Below, in pieces: positions 1 through 7,405 of a DNA stretch of 64,000 nucleotides. Source of the stretch: JBBQCW01 sp038319025 (GTDB taxonomy: Bacteria; Actinomycetota; Thermoleophilia; Solirubrobacterales; Solirubrobacteraceae). Position numbers and translations under genes: made by a program. How positions within the stretch are numbered: the first letter of the stretch is position 1; the number at the start of each line of letters is the position of its first letter. The notes below the pieces were generated by a model, which had not been told where the DNA came from, searched no databases, and saw only the letters and a list, made by a program, of their open reading frames with translations. The stretch covers positions 16,094 through 80,093 of the forward strand of contig JBBQCW010000014.1 in assembly GCA_038319025.1 (NCBI GenBank), given 5' to 3'.

Positions 1-1644
1 GAAGTGGCCGTTGCCGCCGCTGACCGTGTCGAGTACGGCGAGCAGCACCAGGGCCAAGACGGGCGTCAGGATGGCGACGAAGACGGCCTTGCGGGTGATG
101 CCACCGGGCAGGGCGAACAGCACTGCGACCGCGGTCCCGGCTCCGATCGTGATCACACCTCCGACGTCGGCGCCCAGGCGCCCGGAGCCGACGACGACAC
201 CTAGCGCGAGGCCGCTGAGGGCAAACCACGCCACCATCGACCGCGAGCGTGGCCGTCGATCGAGCGCCGCCGCCAGCCCGATGAACAGGATCACCGGGAG
301 CGCCGCCTCGAGTTCGTTACCGATCCCGTAGAAGCGCGATCCGAACAGCGGATTGGATCCGAGCAGTGATCGGATGATGAGCGGACTGCCGAGCGCGAGA
401 TCGATGGTGTAGGCGGCGATCGTGACGGCGCACGGCACGAGCGGCCCACGCGGCCAGGCGAGGAAACGGTCGGTGACGGCCCCGAGCACGATCCCGCCCA
501 AGGCTACGATCAGTATCTCCAGCCCCTTGCTGGGAGACAACGCCGCGGTGAACAGCAGCAGCGGCAGGATCCACAGCGTGCTCAGCGCACCGATGCGCAT
601 CGCGGCCCGATAGCCGCGCCGATCGGCGATGAGTCCGCCGACAAGCAGGAGCGCGACCCAGGCGAGCATGACCGCCTGGAGAGTCGGGAACCGTTGAGGG
701 CCGACCACCTTCAGACGGGCGATCAACTCTTCCAGACCACCCTGGTCGCGAGGCCCATCGACCCGGATCGGCTGACCCTTGACGTTGTCGGGCACCTTCA
801 CGCCCAGGTGGCCCAGGATCGTGGGCAGCAGGTCGATCCCGGCGATCACGCCGTCCAGGTGCGTGCTGGCGGAGGTGAGCGCTCCGACGGCGCCCAGCCC
901 GGCCACGCCCGTGGGGAGCAGCTGTGGCGAGGCTGCGGCTGGCGGAGACTCCATGACGATCAGCAGCGAACCCGCAGGACGCGCCCTGAGCAGAAGCCGC
1001 AGTTGCACGTCGCCGAGCTGCGCCGACGGGAGACCCGCGACCACCAGCGCGTGGTCGTGAAGGAGCGCCAGGGTCCGACGGGCCACCGTGTGTGCGGAGC
1101 CGATGGACACGCGCGCGATGCGACCGGCCTCGTTGACGCCGGCCAGTGCCTCGATCTGGGTGCGGCCGTCGTTGCCGGCATAGGCCACGCCGCCGGGAAT
1201 GTTCTGGCCCAGTTGCCCTGGGTGCAGGTCCGCGGGGGCGGTCGCTGCACGAGCGCGCGCGTCGAGCCACCCCTGAAACAGGCCGCCGTTGTTCTCGGGA
1301 TAGAACGTCAAGACCGGGGCTGTGCGGGGCGAGTAGGCGGCCGTCGAGACCCGCGTGCCCTGCGTCATGTCCAGATAGGCCTGCTGGGACTGATATCGAC
1401 CCTGCGTGGCACTACTCACGCCGAGGGCGAGCTCGGGCTGGCTGCTCAGGACCGACAGCAAGGGGAGTTGGTAGTAGCGAGGGTCGCCGGGTTGCGGCGC
1501 ATCGGGCCCACCACGTGGCCCGGGGATGAAGGCCAGGATCACGTGCGACGGCGTCGCCGCCGTCGCCATCGAAGGCGCAGCACCGAACAGGAGGGCGAGG
1601 CTCAGCACGGCGAGCATGAGCGCCACCGGGCGAGGGCGGGACAT
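1..1644 (-). CDS. Membrane protein with alkaline-phosphatase-like ectodomain (3' end beyond window)
   Basis: The frame is open from an ATG at 1644 to the left edge, giving 548 codons with no stop, so the C-terminus is missing. It starts with a signal peptide (hydrophobic LMLAVLSLALLFGA, then a small-residue cleavage region). A roughly 300-residue extracytoplasmic part follows and ends in DLLPTILGHLGVKVPDNVKG, which resembles the end of alkaline-phosphatase/sulfatase-superfamily domains. Several membrane helices come next, including a conserved-looking GSRFYGIGNELEAALPVILF stretch. The likely role is a membrane-anchored hydrolase or transferase acting on envelope substrates, but no metal-ligand motif is clear, so the activity is unknown. 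It is divergent from the hemQ-like gene, with 54 nt between the starts. Confidence 0.7.
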   Translation of the reverse strand, partial: MSRPRPVALMLAVLSLALLFGAAPSMATAATPSHVILAFIPGPRGGPDAPQPGDPRYYQLPLLSVLSSQPELALGVSSATQGRYQSQQAYLDMTQGTRVSTAAYSPRTAPVLTFYPENNGGLFQGWLDARARAATAPADLHPGQLGQNIPGGVAYAGNDGRTQIEALAGVNEAGRIARVSIGSAHTVARRTLALLHDHALVVAGLPSAQLGDVQLRLLLRARPAGSLLIVMESPPAAASPQLLPTGVAGLGAVGALTSASTHLDGVIAGIDLLPTILGHLGVKVPDNVKGQPIRVDGPRDQGGLEELIARLKVVGPQRFPTLQAVMLAWVALLLVGGLIADRRGYRAAMRIGALSTLWILPLLLFTAALSPSKGLEILIVALGGIVLGAVTDRFLAWPRGPLVPCAVTIAAYTIDLALGSPLIIRSLLGSNPLFGSRFYGIGNELEAALPVILFIGLAAALDRRPRSRSMVAWFALSGLALGVVVGSGRLGADVGGVITIGAGTAVAVLFALPGGITRKAVFVAILTPVLALVLLAVLDTVSGGNGHF

Positions 1645-1698
1645 CTGGACCCCTATTCTTCCCCGTACGCCCGTTGCCTGCCTCGCCGGGCCAATCCC

Positions 1699-2397
1699 AT
1701 GAGCGATCGTCACTTCGTCAAATACACCTTCCTGAGCATGGACCCCGCGTGGCGCCGCCTGGACGCTGACGTGCGCGCCGTCCACAAACAGGAGTTTCTG
1801 GCGGCGTGCGAGAACTTCGGCGAGGACCATCTGCTCCAGGCGTTCTCCCTCGTAGGCACCCGCGCGGACGCAGACCTGATGCTGGTCATGGAGGCCGAGA
1901 ATCTGGATCGCATCCACGAGTTCCATGTGGTGCTCGCCCAGAGCGGGCTGATGGGCTGGGCCACGCAGCCCCACTCCTTCCTGGGCATGCGCAAGGCGTC
2001 TGAGTACTCCGACGACGAGCGAACGATCCCGCGGCGCTTCAAGGGCAAATACCTCTTTGTCTACCCGTTCGTCAAGACGCGCGACTGGTACGCGCTTGCT
2101 CCCGACGAGCGCTGGCGCATCATGCAGGGTCACATCACGGTCGGCCGCGAGTACCCGACGGTCGACAACCACACGACGTACTCCTTCGGCCTCGACGATC
2201 AGGAGTTCGTCGTGGCCTTCGACACGGATGACGTCGGAGCATTCCTCGATCTGGTGCAGCGCCTGCGCACCACTGAGGCCTCAGCGTTCACCAAGCGCGA
2301 TACCCCGTCGTTCACGTGTGTCGCCGCATCGGTGGAGCGTGCGTTGATCGCCCTCGACGGTGAGCCGTTGACCGTCGGTACGTCAGCGGCGGGTTAG
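1699..2397 (+). CDS. hemQ: Chlorite-dismutase-family coproheme decarboxylase (ChdC/HemQ)
   Basis: This 232-residue protein spans the usual length of actinobacterial ChdC. The enzyme converts coproheme III to heme b by two oxidative decarboxylations, the last step of the coproporphyrin-dependent heme pathway in the cytoplasm. The C-terminal ferredoxin-like half carries YPFVKTRDWYALAPDERWR followed by MQGHITVG. His145 in that segment is at the place of the proximal heme ligand, and the YPFxKTxxWY segment is the family hallmark. The frame is open far upstream, but family homology begins at the ATG at 1699 (MSDRHFVKYTF), so the longer start is rejected. A TATTCT hexamer lies about 40 nt upstream. 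A DNA glycosylase follows after 9 nt. No other heme genes are nearby. Confidence 0.85.
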   Translation: MSDRHFVKYTFLSMDPAWRRLDADVRAVHKQEFLAACENFGEDHLLQAFSLVGTRADADLMLVMEAENLDRIHEFHVVLAQSGLMGWATQPHSFLGMRKASEYSDDERTIPRRFKGKYLFVYPFVKTRDWYALAPDERWRIMQGHITVGREYPTVDNHTTYSFGLDDQEFVVAFDTDDVGAFLDLVQRLRTTEASAFTKRDTPSFTCVAASVERALIALDGEPLTVGTSAAG

Positions 2398-2406
2398 GCC
2401 GTCGCG

Positions 2407-3075
2407 ATGGCGCGGCGGCCCGGAGCCGGTACCCGAACGCGGGTGATCGCCGACGCTGACGCGATCGCCTACCTGACGGCCGCGGATCCGGTGCTGGCGC
2501 TGCTGGTGAAGACGCACGGCGCCCCGGAGCTGGAGCCGGACCCGACGCGACGTCGACCTGTCGATCACTACGGCGCGCTGCTGCGTGCGATCACCGGCCA
2601 ACAGCTGTCGACCAAGGCGGCGCGGACGATCTACGGCCGCCTGCTCGATCATTTCGGCGGGCACACCCCGACGCCCGAGCAGGTTCTGGCCGCCGATCCG
2701 GAGGAGATGCGTGCCGCGGCCGGGCTGTCGCGGGCGAAGGTCTTGTACCTGCGGTCGCTGGCCGAGCATGTGATCAGCGGGCAGCTCGAGTTGGAGCGGA
2801 TGCCGCAGCTCGACGACACGACCGTGATCGCCGAACTCACCGCCGTGAAGGGCATCGGCGAGTGGTCGGCGCAGATGTTCCTGATGTTCCAGCTAGACCG
2901 CCCCGATGTGCTGGCCGTCGGCGACCTGGGCGTCCGACGCGGGGCGCAGCTGGCCTACGGCATGGAAGAGCTGCCCACGCCCGAAGAGCTGCGCAAACTG
3001 GCCGTGCCGTGGACCCCGCAACGGTCCATGGCCTGCCGGATCCTGTGGCGGTCGCTGGACAACGAGCCGAGCTGA
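2407..3075 (+). CDS. DNA-3-methyladenine glycosylase II-type base-excision enzyme (HhH-GPD)
   Basis: This 222-residue cytoplasmic protein removes alkylated bases from DNA. It shows YGALLRAITGQQLSTKAA at the start of the helical fold and a helix-hairpin-helix at about residues 144-162 (LTAVKGIGEWSAQMFLMF). The catalytic aspartate follows, in VGDLGVRRG (Asp173). It lacks the N-terminal AlkA domain of the E. coli enzyme, so it is the short AlkA/MAG1-like form. The ATG at 2407 is 9 nt after the hemQ-like stop, so the two are probably co-transcribed. A hairpin lies between its stop and the convergent paiB-like gene. Confidence 0.87.
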   Translation: MARRPGAGTRTRVIADADAIAYLTAADPVLALLVKTHGAPELEPDPTRRRPVDHYGALLRAITGQQLSTKAARTIYGRLLDHFGGHTPTPEQVLAADPEEMRAAAGLSRAKVLYLRSLAEHVISGQLELERMPQLDDTTVIAELTAVKGIGEWSAQMFLMFQLDRPDVLAVGDLGVRRGAQLAYGMEELPTPEELRKLAVPWTPQRSMACRILWRSLDNEPS

Positions 3076-3082
3076 TGCGGCA

Positions 3083-3110
3083 GCGCCGCTCGAGTCCCGG
3101 TAAGCGGCGC
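3083..3110. terminator. Inverted repeat between convergent genes
   Basis: GCGCCGCT at 3083-3090 pairs with AGCGGCGC at 3103-3110 across a 12-nt loop. It lies between the stop of the glycosylase gene (+) and the stop of the paiB-like gene (-). There is no long T-run, so it is only a candidate bidirectional terminator. Confidence 0.45.
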
Positions 3111-3115
3111 GACGC

Positions 3116-3757
3116 TTATTGCGCGGGGCTTGGGTTTCGCTTGTTGGCGAGTCGCATCTCGCGTGCGAGCGGACGGCTGGCGTAAGGCCCATCGTCTTCT
3201 AGTTGGTCGATGACCGCGTCGACGATCTGCGCTGACTGGTTCTGGCTCATCTTGCGCTTGGCGACGACACGTGTAGGCGTCAGGCGAAGCCCGACGGTGC
3301 CCCTCATGTCCCGCTCGGCATTATCGGCATCGGCTTGTGTGCCATCGAGTAGGCGTGGGTTCTCCACCCGACTCTCAAAGCGTTCGACGAGTCGGTGCAG
3401 GACGAGTGAGTTCTCCTCGGGACGGAGGATCTCCGGAACGCCGGAGAGGTGCGCGGCGAGAAAGTTCCACGTGGGAACTTCGACGTGCTCTCCGTACCAG
3501 CTTGACGAGATGTAGCCGTGTGGTCCCTGAACGATGATCATCAGTTCGTGTTTCGGCAGCTCATGGATGCGGTCGTCTGGCCGGCCCAGGTGCGTCACCA
3601 CCGAAAGCCCTTTGTAGTCGGGGTCCACGAGGATCGGGTAGTGCGACGCGATAAGGCCCGTCGACGTCTGCGAGACGAGCGTGGCCCATGGGTTCTCATC
3701 GATCATCCGCTTGATCTCTTCGACGTCGTCGAGCAGGTAGGCGGGGTTCTTACGCAT
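3116..3757 (-). CDS. PaiB-family FMN-binding split-barrel protein
   Basis: This 213-residue protein matches the PaiB/FMN_bind_2 family from end to end. It has an N-terminal RKNPAYLLDDVEEIKRMIDE, a central ASHYPILVD, then GRPDDRIHEL, QGPHGYISSSWY and VPTWNFLAAHLSG. PaiB was described in Bacillus as a negative regulator of sporulation and protease genes, but members bind flavin and many are probably enzymes or reductase-like sensors. The ATG at 3757 overlaps the 3' end of the upstream B3/B4 gene by 8 nt, so the pair is translationally coupled. Regulatory function is family lore; the sequence itself supports only the fold. Confidence 0.82.
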   Translation of the reverse strand: MRKNPAYLLDDVEEIKRMIDENPWATLVSQTSTGLIASHYPILVDPDYKGLSVVTHLGRPDDRIHELPKHELMIIVQGPHGYISSSWYGEHVEVPTWNFLAAHLSGVPEILRPEENSLVLHRLVERFESRVENPRLLDGTQADADNAERDMRGTVGLRLTPTRVVAKRKMSQNQSAQIVDAVIDQLEDDGPYASRPLAREMRLANKRNPSPAQ

Positions 3758-4448
3758 CTTCGATGAGGAGTCGTTCGCTGGTGCACGTCGGCCAGCCGCT
3801 GCGCAGGCGACCCTCGAGATCGTCGACTGCCGCCTCCAGCTCCCGGAGCGACAGCCCGCTGAGACGGTCGAAGATGAAGAACGCGCGGTCGCTACTCTCC
3901 TCCAACCGCGTTCGGCTGCCCTGTCGCCAATTCCAGCGCCGGCACGTCACGCCGACGTCGTCGCGCCACACGACCTCGCCAGGCCTGGGTGGCTCGGGGA
4001 TGCCGTCGGCGGTGGTCGCGAACGGCTCGTCGCCGACGGCGACCATCAGTCGCAGTGAACCGCTCAACCGATCCAGGTCTTCTCCGCCGATAGGGATCAG
4101 GTGCGTGACGCTCACAGCGTTATAGGTGTCGACCAAGCGATTGATCTCGGGGAGCTGGTCCCCTTTGAGTACGCGAGCCGCGAGCGCTTCAGCCGAGCAG
4201 GGGTATTTGCTCGGCTTCGCACCGAACGCGCTGAACGCGCTGCGCCACGAGGCTATGTGAGGGTGATCTGCCGGGCGCGCAAGCCCCCGTACGCGCAGGT
4301 GCTCCTCAGCATCCCGAAGGGCGCGACGCGAGCCCTCATCGCTGGGGCCGTTGGGAATGCCTGCCACCACCAGCACCGATGCCACGTAATCCGGGTGACG
4401 ACCGACGATCTCAGAGGCGATGAGGGCCTTCACGGCGGCCTCGGTCAT
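3750..4448 (-). CDS. Stand-alone B3/B4 (tRNA-binding-like) domain protein
   Basis: This 232-residue protein resembles the B3/B4 domain of the phenylalanyl-tRNA synthetase beta chain. The core reads WRSAFSAFGAKPSKYPCSAEALAARVLKG, then LPEINRLVDTYNAVSVTHLIPIGGEDLD. Stand-alone versions occur widely and are suspected to act on mischarged tRNAs or amino-acid derivatives, but no substrate can be read from the sequence. It is first in a two-gene unit with the overlapping paiB-like gene. The start is the ATG at 4448. Confidence 0.75.
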   Translation of the reverse strand: MTEAAVKALIASEIVGRHPDYVASVLVVAGIPNGPSDEGSRRALRDAEEHLRVRGLARPADHPHIASWRSAFSAFGAKPSKYPCSAEALAARVLKGDQLPEINRLVDTYNAVSVTHLIPIGGEDLDRLSGSLRLMVAVGDEPFATTADGIPEPPRPGEVVWRDDVGVTCRRWNWRQGSRTRLEESSDRAFFIFDRLSGLSLRELEAAVDDLEGRLRSGWPTCTSERLLIEDA

Positions 4449-4487
4449 GGTGAAGTGGATCCCGGGGAGAGCTCTGAAGGAGAGCGC

Positions 4488-4871
4488 TCAGACGGCGCTG
4501 ACCTGCTCTTCGTCCGCGACGCGGAACGAAGAACCGCACCCGCACGCCGCTGTGACGTTCGGGTTGTTCACCTGGAAGCCCGCGCCCTGGAGGGAGTCGA
4601 CATAGTCGATCGTCGAGCCGTCGACGTAGGGAAGGCTCGGGCCGTCGACCAAGAGCTTGAGACCGTGCGTCTCAAACACGATGTCCCCGTCGCGGCACTC
4701 GTCGAAGGCGAGCTGGTACTGGAATCCTGAGCAGCCGCCGCCCTTGACGCCGACGCGCAGCCCCGCCGTCTCGGCGTCCGCCTGCTGGGCGGTGAGGAAC
4801 TCGTGGACCTTGACGGCACCGTGATCGGTGATGTCGATGCCCTTGGCGTGGTAGGTGACTTGGGTGCTCAT
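4488..4871 (-). CDS. HesB/IscA/ErpA-type iron-sulfur carrier
   Basis: The 127-residue A-type Fe-S carrier has all three cluster ligands: Cys47 in KGGGCSGFQYQL, and Cys110 and Cys112 in AACGCGSSF near the C-terminus. Such proteins receive clusters from the SUF/ISC scaffold and pass them to apo-proteins in the cytoplasm. The frame is open further upstream, but homology begins at MSTQVTYHAKG (ATG at 4871). It is divergent from bolA and a monothiol glutaredoxin, its usual functional partners. A TATACT hexamer lies 10 nt before the start. Choosing between IscA, ErpA and SufA is not possible here. Confidence 0.9.
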   Translation of the reverse strand: MSTQVTYHAKGIDITDHGAVKVHEFLTAQQADAETAGLRVGVKGGGCSGFQYQLAFDECRDGDIVFETHGLKLLVDGPSLPYVDGSTIDYVDSLQGAGFQVNNPNVTAACGCGSSFRVADEEQVSAV

Positions 4872-4919
4872 AACTTCAGGAAGTATAGCGGGTCGGCCAG
4901 GACGGCTAATCTGTAGGAC
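4872..4919. promoter_or_regulatory. Divergent promoters of the iscA-like and bolA genes
   Basis: In a 48-nt gap, TATACT on the minus strand (4887-4882) lies 10 nt before the iscA-like ATG. TAATCT on the plus strand (4907-4912) lies 7 nt before the bolA ATG, which fits a leaderless bolA transcript. Confidence 0.6.
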
Positions 4920-5144
4920 ATGCCGTCCGCCGAAGACGTTCGCCAACGTATCGAGACCGGGATTCCGGGGGCTCGCGCACAGGTCCAGACCGACGACGAG
5001 GTGCACTTCAGCGCCCAAGTCGTGGCCGAGGCCTTCACGGGCCTGAGCCGGGTCGCGCAGCACCAGCTCGTCTACACGGTGTTTGCGCCGGGCGAACTCG
5101 GCGGCACCATCCACGCACTTGCTCTCAAGACGGAGACCCCATGA
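4920..5144 (+). CDS. bolA: BolA-family protein
   Basis: The 74-residue BolA fold protein contains FSAQVVAEAFTGLSRVAQHQLVY, which matches the family signature with the invariant His in HQLVY (BolA: R-H-r-v-Y). BolA proteins bind monothiol glutaredoxins to form [2Fe-2S] hetero-complexes. The stop overlaps the start of the CGFS glutaredoxin gene (ATGA at 5141-5144), so both products should be made together. The start at 4920 is supported by TAATCT 7 nt upstream. Confidence 0.9.
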   Translation: MPSAEDVRQRIETGIPGARAQVQTDDEVHFSAQVVAEAFTGLSRVAQHQLVYTVFAPGELGGTIHALALKTETP

Positions 5145-5548
5145 CCGACGCACCTGAGAACCAGATCCATACAGCCCTCACCGAGGCCATCGCCGAGAAC
5201 CCGACGATCCTCTTCATGAAGGGCACGCCCGATCAGCCGGCGTGCGGATTCTCCGCGCGCACCGTTGGCGCACTGCAGTCGATGAACGCGCCGTTCGCCT
5301 CCGTCGACATCCTTCCCGACCCGCGGATCCGCCAAGAGCTGTCGGCGATCTCGGGCTGGCCGACCATCCCCCAGCTGTTCGTCAACGGCGAACTGCTCGG
5401 CGGCTGCGACATCGTCATGGAGATGTACGAGTCCGGCGAACTGGCCGAGGCGCTCGGCGTCGACGCCCCCGCCGAAGTTGAGCCCGTGACCGCCCCCGCG
5501 GTCACCTCGGGCGCAGCCCCGATGGGCATCGAGAACCTGCTCGGCTAA
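5141..5548 (+). CDS. grxD: Monothiol glutaredoxin (Grx4/GrxD type)
   Basis: This 135-residue protein has the CGFS active site (35-38) inside FMKGTPDQPACGFSARTVGAL. WPTIPQLFVNGELLGGCDIV follows, with the TIPQ cis-Pro loop and GGCD glutathione/cluster-binding residues. CGFS glutaredoxins carry a glutathione-ligated [2Fe-2S] cluster and pair with BolA. About 25 residues at the C-terminus (Ala/Pro/Val-rich) extend beyond the usual 105-110. The bolA overlap and the divergent A-type carrier make a three-gene Fe-S trafficking group. Its TAA overlaps the stop codon of the convergent S55 gene. Confidence 0.93.
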   Translation: MTDAPENQIHTALTEAIAENPTILFMKGTPDQPACGFSARTVGALQSMNAPFASVDILPDPRIRQELSAISGWPTIPQLFVNGELLGGCDIVMEMYESGELAEALGVDAPAEVEPVTAPAVTSGAAPMGIENLLG

Positions 5549-7305
5549 CGCACCTCGACGCGCAGGCGCACGCGGCCGCTGAAGCGCAGCGTCGCGTCGT
5601 GCAGCACCACGCGCGAGCGCTGAGCGACGCCTTCAGCGCCGCCGGGCAGATGATCCGGCGGCGCGGCCCGCGGCGGCAAGAAGCTCGCGTACACGGCGTC
5701 CTCGCGGCGGATCCCTGAGATCTGGCCGGCGAGCGCCGCGACCGTCCGAGCGCCAGGCGAGTCAGCGGTGTTGCCGCCGTCTCCGAGGGTGATGTTCAGC
5801 ACGCTCGCCGTGTCCGTGGGCGAGGCGGCGCCGCCGATGTCCGCCGGGGTTCCGTCGAGCACGAGATCGCGGCGGCCCGGCGGCATCCCCTTGGGGATCT
5901 TCACGCGGATCGTTCGCCCGACGTCTGGGCCGAGCACGTTGCGAGCGTGGATGCGGACCGAGACGGTGCTGCCCCGACGAACCGCGCGCGGCCCGGAAGC
6001 GCTGAGCATGTACGCCTGGTGCAGCCCGCGGCGCAACGTCATGGTGACCGACATCGCGGTGATCTTGGGCGGGCCGAAGCGGTAGGCGTCCAGCGCGCCG
6101 ACGGCGTTGCTGACGTCGGCCATGATCGGGCTACCGGACAGTCCACCCTGCCCGCCGAGGGCTCCGACGTAGCGGTTGCAGAACCCGGCGGGCGCAGACC
6201 GGCCCTCGATGGTCATGCTCAGACACATCGATCCCGACTGAGCCGACGGATTGCCCAACAGCACGCGATAGGCGGCTTCGATCGTGGAGATCGGCGCGAC
6301 CAGCGACAGCGGCGAACCGCCGGCCGGAAGCCCCAGCGCACGCTCGTCCGCGACCATCGAGTGCAACACGACGGTCGTGCCCAAGTCGGCGTTGTGCGCG
6401 GTCACGGTGAGCGGGATGCGCACCGGTGCGGGGCCGATGCGCCCAGTGACCGCGTCGGGGCCGTCGTCGGTGAACGTGCCGACATCGTGGCCCGGTGCCG
6501 CGAGCTTGTAGGAAGTGGCGTCGGGCGTGCCGATCGGGTTGCCGATCACCGTGTAGACGTATGCATCGCTCAGGATCAGCGACCGCGCCCCAGCGCCGTC
6601 GAGCGGGTGCCCGAAAGCCCAGATCGCGTCACCGTCGGTGTAGGTGACGGTGCCGATCGCGCCGAGGCCGATATCGCCGCTGGAATATCCGACGCTCATC
6701 GCCGCGCCTGGTACCAACTGCTGGACCGGGAAGCTGGCGCGAGGCCGTGACGGCACGGTCAGCAGCGGTCGGCCGACGGCCGCACCGGCGCGACGCACCA
6801 GGTCGGCGACGGGGCCGGAGAGCCCGCTGAAGGTGAGCGGCGTGGCCAGCGGCCTCGCGCGGCGCAGCAGCGCCGCGTCGCGGCGCGCAGAACGCGGCGG
6901 GTCGACGGGGGTCTGCAGCATCGCCTCGATCGGCGTGGCCAGGGCGACGTCGTTGCCGTAGTCGCCGATGCCCTCGGAGATGGCGCCGATGATGCGCTGC
7001 ACCCCGTCACCGTCCGGGCAGGAGATGGGCGAGCCGGAGAACCCGGGGCCGATCCCCGTGGCCGCGACGGCCGGACCGGAGGCGCGGAACAGGATCCGAG
7101 CGTTGTTCGTGCCGTCCGTCCCCGTGACCACATCGAGGATGTCGATGTCGAAGGTGGCGATGTCGGTGCCCTGGACCACGCTGGCCGCGGTGCAATGCAT
7201 GCCGGCCGTGACCTGCGACAAGGGCATGATCGGCGGCCCCTGTGCGACAGCAGGTGCGACGCTGAGCGCCGAGGCGAGGATGGTGAAGGCAAGGAGTCGA
7301 CGCAC
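5545..7305 (-). CDS. Secreted SpoIVB-like S55 peptidase-domain protein
   Basis: The 586-residue exported protein starts at a GTG (7305) with VRRLLAFTILASALSVAPAVAQ, a Sec signal peptide. The open frame extends 93 codons further upstream, but that part lacks homology, and TAGCCT lies 8 nt before this GTG. It has WAFGHPLDG with His233 and GGLSGSP with Ser390, spaced like the His/Ser of SpoIVB. A second GFSGSP (Ser90) comes near the N-terminus, in a trypsin-like beta-rich domain. No clear catalytic Asp is visible, so proteolytic activity is likely but unproven. SpoIVB cleaves membrane regulators in Bacillus sporulation; here the substrate is unknown. It is convergent with the Fe-S group and divergent from mtnA. 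Confidence 0.75.
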   Translation of the reverse strand: MRRLLAFTILASALSVAPAVAQGPPIMPLSQVTAGMHCTAASVVQGTDIATFDIDILDVVTGTDGTNNARILFRASGPAVAATGIGPGFSGSPISCPDGDGVQRIIGAISEGIGDYGNDVALATPIEAMLQTPVDPPRSARRDAALLRRARPLATPLTFSGLSGPVADLVRRAGAAVGRPLLTVPSRPRASFPVQQLVPGAAMSVGYSSGDIGLGAIGTVTYTDGDAIWAFGHPLDGAGARSLILSDAYVYTVIGNPIGTPDATSYKLAAPGHDVGTFTDDGPDAVTGRIGPAPVRIPLTVTAHNADLGTTVVLHSMVADERALGLPAGGSPLSLVAPISTIEAAYRVLLGNPSAQSGSMCLSMTIEGRSAPAGFCNRYVGALGGQGGLSGSPIMADVSNAVGALDAYRFGPPKITAMSVTMTLRRGLHQAYMLSASGPRAVRRGSTVSVRIHARNVLGPDVGRTIRVKIPKGMPPGRRDLVLDGTPADIGGAASPTDTASVLNITLGDGGNTADSPGARTVAALAGQISGIRREDAVYASFLPPRAAPPDHLPGGAEGVAQRSRVVLHDATLRFSGRVRLRVEVR

Positions 7306-7405
7306 GGATCGCGAGGCTAGAGCATCCGGGGGCGTCCGCGGAGCACCGGTGGCGGCCGCTGCCGCCTTCCAGTCTGTACGACCGCGGGTACTAGCATCCG
7401 TCGCC
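7306..7405. promoter_or_regulatory. Divergent leaderless promoters of the S55 gene and mtnA
   Basis: TAGCCT on the minus strand (7319-7314) ends 8 nt before the GTG at 7305. TAGCAT on the plus strand (7392-7397) ends 8 nt before the ATG at 7406. Both fit -10 elements of leaderless transcripts. Confidence 0.55.

Noticed and set aside
694..1698. N-terminal extension of the hemQ-like frame
   Set aside because: It lies antisense to the membrane hydrolase gene and has no family homology; the ATG at 1699 starts exactly at the ChdC N-terminus.
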